Positions 1 to 6,095 of a DNA stretch of 9,118 nucleotides are shown here, piece after piece. A model generated the notes under the pieces. It was not told where the DNA came from. It saw nothing but the letters and a program-made list of their open reading frames with translations, and searched no databases. Source of the stretch: Kiritimatiellia bacterium (GTDB lineage: Bacteria > Verrucomicrobiota > Kiritimatiellia > RFP12 > UBA1067); assembly GCA_016302985.1 (NCBI GenBank), contig JAEDMN010000127.1:1-9118 (forward strand). The letters are read 5' to 3'. Position 1 is the stretch's first letter, and each line of letters opens with the position of its first letter. A program made the translations under genes and the position numbers.

Positions 1-17
1 TGCCCTTCAACACAGAC

Positions 18-23
18 AAGGAG
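18..23 (+). promoter_or_regulatory. Ribosome binding site of the phosphohexomutase gene
   Basis: AAGGAG lies 6 bases before the ATG at 30 and rules against the in-frame TTG at 24, which would leave no spacing. The promoter lies upstream of the window. Confidence 0.8.
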
Positions 24-29
24 TTGGCG

Positions 30-1361
30 ATGGGCATTTTCAAGGCATACGACATCCGCGGCATCTACGGCCAGGATCTCACCCAGGACATTTTCTACAA
101 AATCGCGCGCGCTTATGCGCAATTCGCGCAGGTTCACAAAGTCGTCGTCGCGCGCGACTGCCGCGTCCACTCCAAGCCGCTCTTCGACGCCTTCGCGCAG
201 GGTCTTGTGGACGAGGGCGTGGACGTGATCGACATCGGCCTCGCCTCGACCCCGATGAGCTACTTCGCGAACTCCTATTTCCAGGCGGACGGCAGCGTGA
301 TGATCACGGCCTCCCACAACACGAAGGAGTGGAACGGCTGCAAGCTCTGCAAGGCGAACGCGGTGCCGATCTCCGGCGCGACGGGCATCAAGGACATCGA
401 GAAGATGGTCGCCGAGATGGACCTGAACGAGCCGCCGCATGGCGTCGGCGAGGTCACGAAGGCCGACATCTCGAAGGAATACGCCGCGCATGTCGCGAAA
501 TTCGCGCATCTGGCGAAGCCGGTGCACGTGGCGATGGACTTCGCGAACGGCATGGGCATCGCCGAGAGCGCGGCCTTCGCCGGCACGGAGCTCACCTACG
601 ATTCGCTCTTCGGCGAATACGACGGCGACTTCCCGAACCACGACGCGAACCCGCTGCACGTCGAGACGCTCAAGGACCTGCAGAAGCTCATGCGCGACAA
701 TCCGGGCAAGTACGCGTTCGGCGTGGCGTTCGACGGCGACGCGGACCGCGCGGGCTTCCTGGACGAGAAGGGCGACGTGATTCCGATGGACTTCATGACG
801 GCGCTGATCTCCGGCGACCTGCTGCAGTCCAACCCGGGCGCGGCCTGCTTCTACGACCTCCGCTCCTCCAAGGTCGCGAAGGAGGTCATCGAGGCCGCGG
901 GCGGCAAGCCGATGATGAGCCGCGTCGGCCACAGCTTCATCAAGGCGCAGATGCGCGAGAACGACGCGATCTTCGCGGGCGAGCTCTCCGGCCACTACTA
1001 CTTCAAGGCGAACTCCACGGCGGAGTCCAGCTCGATGGCGACCTTCGCGCTCGCGAACATCGTCTCGCGCAGCGACAAGCCGCTGAGCGCGCTGATCGCC
1101 CCGCTGCGCAAGTACAGCCAGAGCGGCGAGATCAACAGCAAGGTCGCGGACGCCGCGGCGGTGCTGGCGAAGATCAAGGCGCAGTTCGCGGACTTCTTCG
1201 AGCTCGACGGCGTCTCCGTCGACCGCTGGGACTCCGAAGGCTGGTGGTTCAACGTCCGCATGTCGAACACCGAGCCGCTCGTGCGCCTGAACCTCGAGGC
1301 GAAGACGCCCGAGCTGATGGCCGAGAAGCGCGACGCGATGCTCGCGCTCATCCGCGGCTAG
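30..1361 (+). CDS. manB: Phosphomannomutase/phosphoglucomutase
   Basis: This enzyme of the alpha-D-phosphohexomutase family interconverts hexose 6-phosphate and hexose 1-phosphate (mannose and/or glucose) in the cytosol, feeding nucleotide-sugar synthesis for polysaccharide and glycolipid. The 443-residue protein has the usual family length and all four signatures. The N-terminus starts with the family's FKAYDIRG. The phosphoserine loop TASHN has the catalytic Ser at residue 95. The magnesium loop DGDADR spans residues 235-240. The sugar-binding loop GELSGH has Glu318, and the C-terminal phosphate-binding loop RMSNTEP spans 410-416. The ATG at 30 is chosen because AAGGAG at 18-23 sits 6 bases upstream; an in-frame TTG at 24 abuts that site and is unlikely. 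Dual mannose/glucose specificity is typical of such proteins (AlgC/ManB type) but cannot be decided from sequence. The family call is firm; the gene symbol is only conventional. Confidence 0.95.
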   Translation: MGIFKAYDIRGIYGQDLTQDIFYKIARAYAQFAQVHKVVVARDCRVHSKPLFDAFAQGLVDEGVDVIDIGLASTPMSYFANSYFQADGSVMITASHNTKEWNGCKLCKANAVPISGATGIKDIEKMVAEMDLNEPPHGVGEVTKADISKEYAAHVAKFAHLAKPVHVAMDFANGMGIAESAAFAGTELTYDSLFGEYDGDFPNHDANPLHVETLKDLQKLMRDNPGKYAFGVAFDGDADRAGFLDEKGDVIPMDFMTALISGDLLQSNPGAACFYDLRSSKVAKEVIEAAGGKPMMSRVGHSFIKAQMRENDAIFAGELSGHYYFKANSTAESSSMATFALANIVSRSDKPLSALIAPLRKYSQSGEINSKVADAAAVLAKIKAQFADFFELDGVSVDRWDSEGWWFNVRMSNTEPLVRLNLEAKTPELMAEKRDAMLALIRG

Positions 1362-1507
1362 CCCGTCCGGCGGGGCGACGGGGACGTCGCCCCCTACCGG
1401 ACCTCGCGGGGCGACGGGGACGTCGCCCCCTACCGGACCTCGCGGGGCGCTGGAGACATCGCCCCCCTGCCGGACCTCGCGGGGCGATGGAGACATCGCC
1501 CCCTACC
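1362..1507 (+). repeat. Four-unit tandem hairpin repeat between manB and parE
   Basis: Four tandem units have periods of 36, 36 and 37 bases. Each contains a perfect or near-perfect inverted repeat: 1372-1393, 1408-1429, 1444-1465 and 1481-1502. In units 1 and 2 the arms are GGGGCGACG and CGTCGCCCC around the loop GGGA. In unit 4 the arms are GGGGCGATG and CATCGCCCC around GAGA, so a C-G pair has become T-A with pairing kept. Unit 3 has the GAGA loop and one mismatch (C1450 opposite T1459). Both loops fit the GNRA tetraloop pattern when read on the + strand. A 14-15 base spacer, CTACCGGACCTCGC or a variant of it, separates the hairpins. No T-run follows any hairpin, so they are not ordinary intrinsic terminators. 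The frame is open through the array, but the peptide would be a low-complexity Arg/Pro/Gly repeat with no start signal, so I read it as non-coding. It is probably a member of a dispersed intergenic repeat family and would form the 3' UTR of manB or the leader of parE. Confidence 0.9.
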
Positions 1508-1535
1508 ATGAACCGATTTCACCTTTCAGCACCCG

Positions 1536-3383
1536 ATGGCATCCGTAAAATACGACGACAGCAACATCAAGCACCTCAGCGCGATGGAGCACATCCGGCT
1601 CCGTCTCGGCATGTACATCGGGCGGGCGGGCGACGGCAGCGACTACGACGACGGCATCTACGTCCTGCTGAAGGAAGTCATCGACAACGCGATCGACGAG
1701 TTCATCATGGGCTACGGCCGCAAGGTCGAGATCCGGCTGGACTGGAACTCGGGCGCCTGCAGCATCCGCGACTACGGCCGCGGCATCCCGCTCGGGTCCG
1801 TCGTCGACTGCGTGAGCCAGCTGAACACGGGCGGCAAGTTCAACACCGAGAGCTTCCAGTTCTCGGTGGGCATGAACGGCGTGGGCACGAAGGCCGTGAA
1901 CGCGCTGTCGGACCGCTTCTACGTGCGCGCGGTGCGCGACGGCGAGTACTCCGACGCGCTCTTCGAGAAGGGCGAGCTGAAGTCGAAGCACCGCGGCAAG
2001 TGCAAGGGGGCCGGCGAGCGCAACGGCACGCTGATCGAGTTCGTCCCGGACGGCACCATCTTCAGGAAGTTCCAGTTCCGCGAAGAGCACGTGATGCGCC
2101 GCCTGAAGATGTACGCGTACCTCAACGCGGGCCTCACGCTGGACCTCAACGGGCAGAAGATCGTCAGCGACGAGGGCCTCGGCGACCTGATCCAGGACGA
2201 GGCGCAGTTCGAGAAGATCTACCAGCCGTTCCACTTCCGCTCCAAGACGCTCGAGTTCGTGTTCACCCACACGAACCGCTTCTCGGAGGAGTACTACTCC
2301 TTCGTCAACGGCCAGCACACGACCGAGGGCGGCACGCACCTCTCCGCGTTCAAGGAGGGCCTGACCAAGGCGCTCAACGAGTACTCGAAGAAGAAGTTCG
2401 ACGGCGACGACGTGCGCGAGGGCGTGATCGGCGCGATCGCGATCCGCATGCAGGACCCGACCTTCGAGGGCCAGGCGAAGACGAAGCTCGGCTCGCCCGA
2501 AATCCGCGCCGAGCTCGTGGCGGAGATCAAGAAGCAGGCCGAGGCGCTGTTCCACCAGAACGCGGCCGAGGCGGACAAGCTCGTCGCGAAGGTCGAGGAG
2601 ACCTCCAAGCTCCGCAGCCAGCTCAACACGATCAAGAAGCAGGCGCGCGAGCGCAGCCAGGCCGTGAGCGTGCGCGTGCCGCAGCTCAAGGACTGCAAGC
2701 GCCACCTGAAGCTGGACAAGGTCGACAAGAAGACCGGCGTCCCCGAGGGCAGCGACACGATGATCTTCCTCACCGAGGGCGTCTCCGCCGGCGGCACGCT
2801 GAACCGCAGCCGCAACGCCGAGAACCAGGCCGTCTTCTTCCTGCGCGGCAAGCCCCTCAACACGTGCGGCCTCGCGAAGGACGTCCTCTACAAGAACGTC
2901 GAGTTCTTCAACCTGATCAAGACGCTCGACATCGAGGAGACGCTCGAGCACCTGCGCTACGGCAAGATCATCTTCGCGACCGATGCCGATGTGGACGGCC
3001 TCCACATCCGCAACCTGCTGCTGACGTTCTTCATGCGCTTCTACAAGCAGCTCGTCCTCGACAAGCGCATCTACGTGCTCGAGACGCCGCTCTTCCGCGT
3101 GCGCAACAAGAAGGAGCAGTACTACTGCTTCACCGAGGAGGAGCGCGTCAAGGCGATCGCCAAGTGCGGCAAGGGCGCGGAGATCACCCGCTTCAAGGGC
3201 CTCGGCGAACTGAACCCCGAGGAGTTCGCGGACTTCATCGGCGAGAACATGCGCCTGACGCCGGTCCACTGCCACGAGGACAGCGAGGTCGACAAGACCA
3301 TCAAGTTCTACATGGGCGCCAACACGCCCGAGCGCAAGGACTACATCATGGACAACCTCGTCTGCGACTCGACCGAGGTCTGA
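1536..3383 (+). CDS. parE: DNA topoisomerase IV subunit B (ParE/GyrB-like), Bacteroidetes/PVC type
   Basis: This is the ATPase and TOPRIM subunit of a type IIA topoisomerase, which works with a ParC/GyrA subunit to pass one DNA duplex through another for decatenation or supercoil control. Its 615 residues fit the short ParE form. The GHKL ATPase comes first: EVIDNAIDE with Glu47 and Asn51 (catalytic base and Mg ligand), RDYGRGIP with Asp79, and the lid loop GMNGVGTKAVNALS at 112-125. The QTK-loop equivalent is QAKTKLG at 313-319, with Lys315 kept. The TOPRIM domain has EGVSAGG at 414-420 (Glu414 catalytic) and DADVDG with Asp483/485/487. The C-terminal FKGLGELNPEEF is typical. The usual EGDSA motif has Val416 in place of Asp; that Asp is not one of the metal ligands, so activity is likely kept. 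The ATG at 1536 is the only start, since an in-frame stop lies at 1509-1511. No Shine-Dalgarno is visible before it. No parC or gyrA neighbour is present. A GyrB role cannot be excluded. Confidence 0.92.
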   Translation: MASVKYDDSNIKHLSAMEHIRLRLGMYIGRAGDGSDYDDGIYVLLKEVIDNAIDEFIMGYGRKVEIRLDWNSGACSIRDYGRGIPLGSVVDCVSQLNTGGKFNTESFQFSVGMNGVGTKAVNALSDRFYVRAVRDGEYSDALFEKGELKSKHRGKCKGAGERNGTLIEFVPDGTIFRKFQFREEHVMRRLKMYAYLNAGLTLDLNGQKIVSDEGLGDLIQDEAQFEKIYQPFHFRSKTLEFVFTHTNRFSEEYYSFVNGQHTTEGGTHLSAFKEGLTKALNEYSKKKFDGDDVREGVIGAIAIRMQDPTFEGQAKTKLGSPEIRAELVAEIKKQAEALFHQNAAEADKLVAKVEETSKLRSQLNTIKKQARERSQAVSVRVPQLKDCKRHLKLDKVDKKTGVPEGSDTMIFLTEGVSAGGTLNRSRNAENQAVFFLRGKPLNTCGLAKDVLYKNVEFFNLIKTLDIEETLEHLRYGKIIFATDADVDGLHIRNLLLTFFMRFYKQLVLDKRIYVLETPLFRVRNKKEQYYCFTEEERVKAIAKCGKGAEITRFKGLGELNPEEFADFIGENMRLTPVHCHEDSEVDKTIKFYMGANTPERKDYIMDNLVCDSTEV

Positions 3384-3393
3384 GCCGGATGGG

Positions 3394-3400
3394 AAAGGAG
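3394..3400 (+). promoter_or_regulatory. Ribosome binding site deciding the GTG start of the lipoprotein gene
   Basis: AAAGGAG ends 6 bases before GTG at 3407. It lies inside the reading frame of the alternative upstream ATG at 3389, which has no good site of its own. Starting at 3407 also gives a compact signal peptide. Confidence 0.7.
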
Positions 3401-3406
3401 CGGGCC

Positions 3407-4843
3407 GTGTCGACGTCGTGGTTCATCCGGGTGGCCTGCGCGGCGGCCCTCCTCCTGGGCGCCGGATGCGCCACGGCGCCCGTGCGCGACTGGGAGTCGA
3501 AGACGTTCGAGTTTCCCTACGTGCACGACTACGAGGTCGTGAACCGGACGACCTTCACCTGGCGCGACGACTTCCTCTCCGCCGACTCCCGCGCCTATTC
3601 GCAGGAACTGGCCGGGCCGCTCTCCGCGCTGGCCGCCTCCGTCTACGGATACCGTCACGACCTGGACGTGCATGCGCTGGTGGAGATGGGATTCAACGCG
3701 GCGTCGCTCTACCGGCGCTACGGCCGGGACCTCGACTACGCGGATGCGACCTACGGACGCGACCAGGTCGGATTCACGCTCGCGGCGAAGCGGATCTTCC
3801 TCGACGGCGCGTTGCACGACGTGCTGTTCGTCGTCGTGCGCGGGACGTACGGCCGCGACGAGTGGATCTCGAACATGAACATCTGCAACACGCCGGGCCG
3901 CGCGGTCGACTTCGCGCCGGAGCAGGTCCCCGCGCTGCACGAGGGTTTCCGCAAGGCGGCCGACGCGGTGCAGGCCGCGGTGGAGGCGTACGTCGCCTCG
4001 AATGGCGTCGACTGCGCGTCCGCCAAAGTCGTCGTCACGGGGCACAGCCGCGGCGCGGCCGTCGCCAACCTGCTCGGCGCGCGGCTCGACGACGGCAAGC
4101 TGCTGCCGGGGGTGCGCCCCGGAAACGCGTTCGTCTACGCCTTCGCGCCGCCGAACACCGTGCTCGACCCGGCGGCGGAGCCGGACGCCCCGCGCTACGG
4201 GAACATCTTCAACATCGTCAATCCCGAGGACATGGTCCCGCTTGTCCCGATCACGAAGTGGTCGTCGCGCCGCTACGGCAGGGACCTGCTGCTGAAGCAC
4301 TACGACGCGCTGTCGACGTGGGAGGTCTGGACCGACCCCGCCTACAACGCGATGAAGGACGAATTCCGGACCATGACCGGCTACGAATGGTGGCACACGC
4401 CGTTCGGCACGAACTCCACCTATCTCGTCCCCGCGGTGCTCGGGGCCGTGGCGCCGACCGTCCCCGACCTCTACCTGGTGACGAAGGACCAGCGCGATGC
4501 GGGGAACACCACGAGCGTCCACTCGATCCTCGAGATGATGGTCTTCCGGAGCATGGACCCCGTCTCGGACGCACCGGACCCGTCGCTCGGCGACGACGTG
4601 CGCCAGCTGACGCGTGTCTACTCGAAGATGCGCGACAGCAAGCGCGCGGAGGACGGGGACGACTATTTCTACACGCCCGACGGGCGCGACTTCTCGCGCC
4701 AGCCCGGCATCTTCGACCTGCCCTGGCGGCTGTCGTGCATGCACGCGACGCAGACGTACATCGGCTGGATGAAGGCCGCCGAGCTGTACGGCCCCGCGGC
4801 CGTGTACAGGAACTGGCCTTCAACGGAGAACAAGGAGCGATGA
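3407..4843 (+). CDS. Secreted class 3 lipase-like alpha/beta-hydrolase lipoprotein
   Basis: Predicted envelope lipoprotein hydrolase of 478 residues. A short charged N-terminus and a hydrophobic stretch (residues 9-17) end in GAGC with Cys21, a slightly atypical lipobox followed by the ATAP typical of lipoproteins. The Lipase_3 family hallmarks are in order. The oxyanion strand VVVRGT ends at 147 and is followed by DEW and Asn. The nucleophile elbow GHSRGAA has Ser214. An acidic NPEDMVP supplies Asp275, and SVHSILEMM supplies His372, giving a plausible Ser-Asp-His triad. The preference for lipid or another ester substrate is not readable. The tetrapeptide YGRD recurs at 105, 116, 148 and 290, twice as RRYGRDL. 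GTG 3407 is preferred because of its ribosome site; ATG 3389 would add six residues (MGKERA). The gene follows parE by 23 bp and its stop overlaps an ATG (ATGA) leading into the small ORF. Hydrolase fold: quite sure. Function: unknown. Confidence 0.85.
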   Translation: MSTSWFIRVACAAALLLGAGCATAPVRDWESKTFEFPYVHDYEVVNRTTFTWRDDFLSADSRAYSQELAGPLSALAASVYGYRHDLDVHALVEMGFNAASLYRRYGRDLDYADATYGRDQVGFTLAAKRIFLDGALHDVLFVVVRGTYGRDEWISNMNICNTPGRAVDFAPEQVPALHEGFRKAADAVQAAVEAYVASNGVDCASAKVVVTGHSRGAAVANLLGARLDDGKLLPGVRPGNAFVYAFAPPNTVLDPAAEPDAPRYGNIFNIVNPEDMVPLVPITKWSSRRYGRDLLLKHYDALSTWEVWTDPAYNAMKDEFRTMTGYEWWHTPFGTNSTYLVPAVLGAVAPTVPDLYLVTKDQRDAGNTTSVHSILEMMVFRSMDPVSDAPDPSLGDDVRQLTRVYSKMRDSKRAEDGDDYFYTPDGRDFSRQPGIFDLPWRLSCMHATQTYIGWMKAAELYGPAAVYRNWPSTENKER

Positions 4844-4845
4844 GC

Positions 4846-4947
4846 ATGAGATTCCGGGCGGCCGCCGCCCTGGCGCGCCTCGCCGCGCGCGACGGCGCGG
4901 TACTCGTTCTGACGAATGTGCTATACTGGCCGCATGCAGGAAGTTGA
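4846..4947 (+). CDS. Possible 33-codon leader ORF overlapping the start of glf
   Basis: A short frame starts at ATG 4846, 8 bases after AAGGAG at 4832-4837, which lies inside the end of the lipase gene. A second in-frame ATG at 4840 overlaps the lipase stop as ATGA but is only 2 bases from that site. The frame encodes an Ala/Arg-rich 33-residue peptide ending LYWPHAGS and stops at 4945-4947, 14 bases into glf, which starts at 4934. glf has no Shine-Dalgarno of its own, so translation of this ORF could deliver ribosomes to glf. The peptide resembles nothing I recognise and could be meaningless; the case rests on its start signal and position. In high-GC DNA short open frames are common. Confidence 0.35.
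   Translation: MRFRAAAALARLAARDGAVLVLTNVLYWPHAGS
4874..4899 (+). other. Strong hairpin in the lipase-glf junction
   Basis: The arm CGCGCCTCGC (4874-4883) pairs with GCGA (4889-4892) plus GGCGCG (4894-4899). This gives ten pairs, one bulged C (4893) and a five-base loop. It lies within the small ORF, 34 bases before the glf ATG. No clean T-run follows, so it is not a standard terminator. It could be an attenuator-like or RNA-processing element, or a product of high GC. Confidence 0.45.
4919..4927 (+). promoter_or_regulatory. Extended -10 promoter motif immediately before glf
   Basis: TGCTATACT matches the extended -10 consensus TGnTATAAT except for one base, in surroundings where A/T-rich hexamers are rare. 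No convincing -35 box is found 16-18 bases upstream (GGTACT or overlapping hexamers), which is tolerated for extended -10 promoters. Transcription would start about 6-7 bases after the hexamer, at roughly 4933-4934, which is the A of the glf ATG. That would give a leaderless glf-trkA-trkH mRNA. The motif match is seen; promoter activity is inferred. Confidence 0.45.
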
Positions 4948-6079
4948 TGTCATAGTCGCGGGTGCGGGCCTCTGGGGCTGCACCGTCGCGCGCGTGCTCG
5001 CGGAGGCGGGCCGGAAGGTTCTGGTTCTGGAGAAGCGGGACGTGGTCGGCGGGAACGTGCGGTGCGCGACCGATCCGGAGACCGGAATCGAAGTGCACAC
5101 CTACGGGTCGCACATCTTCCACACGCACCTGGACGACGTCTGGAACTTCGTGCGCCGCTTCGTCGCGTTCAACGGCTACCAGCACAAGGTGCTCGCCCGG
5201 TACAATGGGAAGACCTACTTCCTGCCGCTCGGGCTCACGCTCGTCAACCAGTTCTACGGCCTCGACCTGACGCCCGCCGAGCTGCCCGCCTTCATCCGCG
5301 CGGAGGCCGCGAAGGCGCCGGCGACGGACGGCGCGGTCAACTTCGAGACGCAGGCGATCTCCTTCGTCGGCAAGCCGCTCTACGACGCCTTCATCCGCGA
5401 GTACACGCGCAAGCAGTGGGGGACGGATCCGAAGAACCTCTCCGCGGACATCATCCGCCGCCTGCCGGTGCGGGCGAGCTACGACGTCAACTACTTCCCC
5501 GACTACCGCCAGGGGATTCCGCTTTCCGGCTACAATTCGCTGTTCGACCGGCTGCTGGACCATCCGAACGTCTCCGTCCGGTGCAGGACGGGATTTCACT
5601 TCGGAACGGTCGCGGAGCTGGGACTGCCGGCGGCGACGCCCGTCTTCTATTCGGGTCCCGTCGACGCGCTCTTCGACTACCGGTTCGGCGCGCTGCCGTG
5701 GCGGTCGCTGCGGTTCGAGACGGCGCGCGTGGCCGTGCCGGACTTCCAGGGCACGAGCGTCGTGAACTACACGGGCGCGGAGGTCCCCTACACGCGCATC
5801 CACGAGTTCAAGCACTACCATCCCGAGGACCGCGCCGTGATGGAGGCGCCGTCCACGATCGTCTGCCGCGAGTACCCGAAGACCTGGCAGCCCGGCGACG
5901 AGCCCTACTATCCCGTCGACACGGCCGCGTCGCGCGAGCTGCTTGCGCGCTATCGGGCCGAGGCCGCGAAGACGCCGAACCTGATTGTCGGCGGCCGCCT
6001 GGGCGGCTACAGGTATTACGACATGGACCGCTCGATCGGCAACGCCCTCGAGACGGCCGCCGCGTTTCTGGAGCGCTGA
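4934..6079 (+). CDS. glf: UDP-galactopyranose mutase
   Basis: This FAD-dependent cytosolic enzyme converts UDP-galactopyranose to UDP-galactofuranose, the donor for Galf in O-antigen, capsule or other glycans. At 381 residues it has the usual bacterial length. Visible elements in order: the Rossmann FAD motif GAGLWG (10-15) with Glu33 at the end of the second strand; GGN at 39-41; HTYGSHIFHT at 55-64, where most family members have Pro rather than Ser59; YTRKQWG at 157-163; RLPVR ending in Arg180; GPVDALFDYRFG at 241-252; YTRIHEFKH with Arg288; and GGRLGGYRYYDM near 353-364. Arg180, Arg288 and the Tyr pair 361-362 match the substrate-phosphate and flavin-adjacent residues of the family. The ATG at 4934 places the FAD motif as in homologues; an in-frame ATG at 4916 would add six residues and overlaps the promoter motif. 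Neither has a Shine-Dalgarno. The stop lies 16 bp before trkA. No glycosyltransferases are adjacent. Confidence 0.95.
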   Translation: MQEVDVIVAGAGLWGCTVARVLAEAGRKVLVLEKRDVVGGNVRCATDPETGIEVHTYGSHIFHTHLDDVWNFVRRFVAFNGYQHKVLARYNGKTYFLPLGLTLVNQFYGLDLTPAELPAFIRAEAAKAPATDGAVNFETQAISFVGKPLYDAFIREYTRKQWGTDPKNLSADIIRRLPVRASYDVNYFPDYRQGIPLSGYNSLFDRLLDHPNVSVRCRTGFHFGTVAELGLPAATPVFYSGPVDALFDYRFGALPWRSLRFETARVAVPDFQGTSVVNYTGAEVPYTRIHEFKHYHPEDRAVMEAPSTIVCREYPKTWQPGDEPYYPVDTAASRELLARYRAEAAKTPNLIVGGRLGGYRYYDMDRSIGNALETAAAFLER

Positions 6080-6095
6080 GGTCCAGGGAGAATCA

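Noticed and set aside
1372..1502. CRISPR-like reading of the four regularly spaced repeats
   Set aside because: The spacers are the same sequence in each unit, so this is a simple tandem repeat. There are no cas genes and no variable spacers.
1372..1502. Intrinsic terminators of manB
   Set aside because: The stems are strong enough, but every one is followed by C-rich sequence and CTACC or CTGCC, with no T-run.
1504..1509. TACCAT as a -10 box for parE
   Set aside because: Only four of six positions match, with no -35 partner and no extended -10.
1508..1535. ATG at 1508 as the parE start
   Set aside because: It is in a different frame from parE, and the parE frame has a stop at 1509-1511.
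1503..3275. Long minus-strand frame of 590 codons opposite parE
   Set aside because: Its translation is dominated by Leu, Val, Ala, Arg and Glu with no motif, and it is exactly antisense to a well-supported gene.
329..4843. A 1504-codon open frame spanning manB, the repeat array, parE and the lipoprotein
   Set aside because: Only its last part (from 3407) is a real gene. The rest is Arg/Pro/Gly-rich out-of-frame translation caused by GC-rich third positions, and it overlaps two confidently identified proteins.
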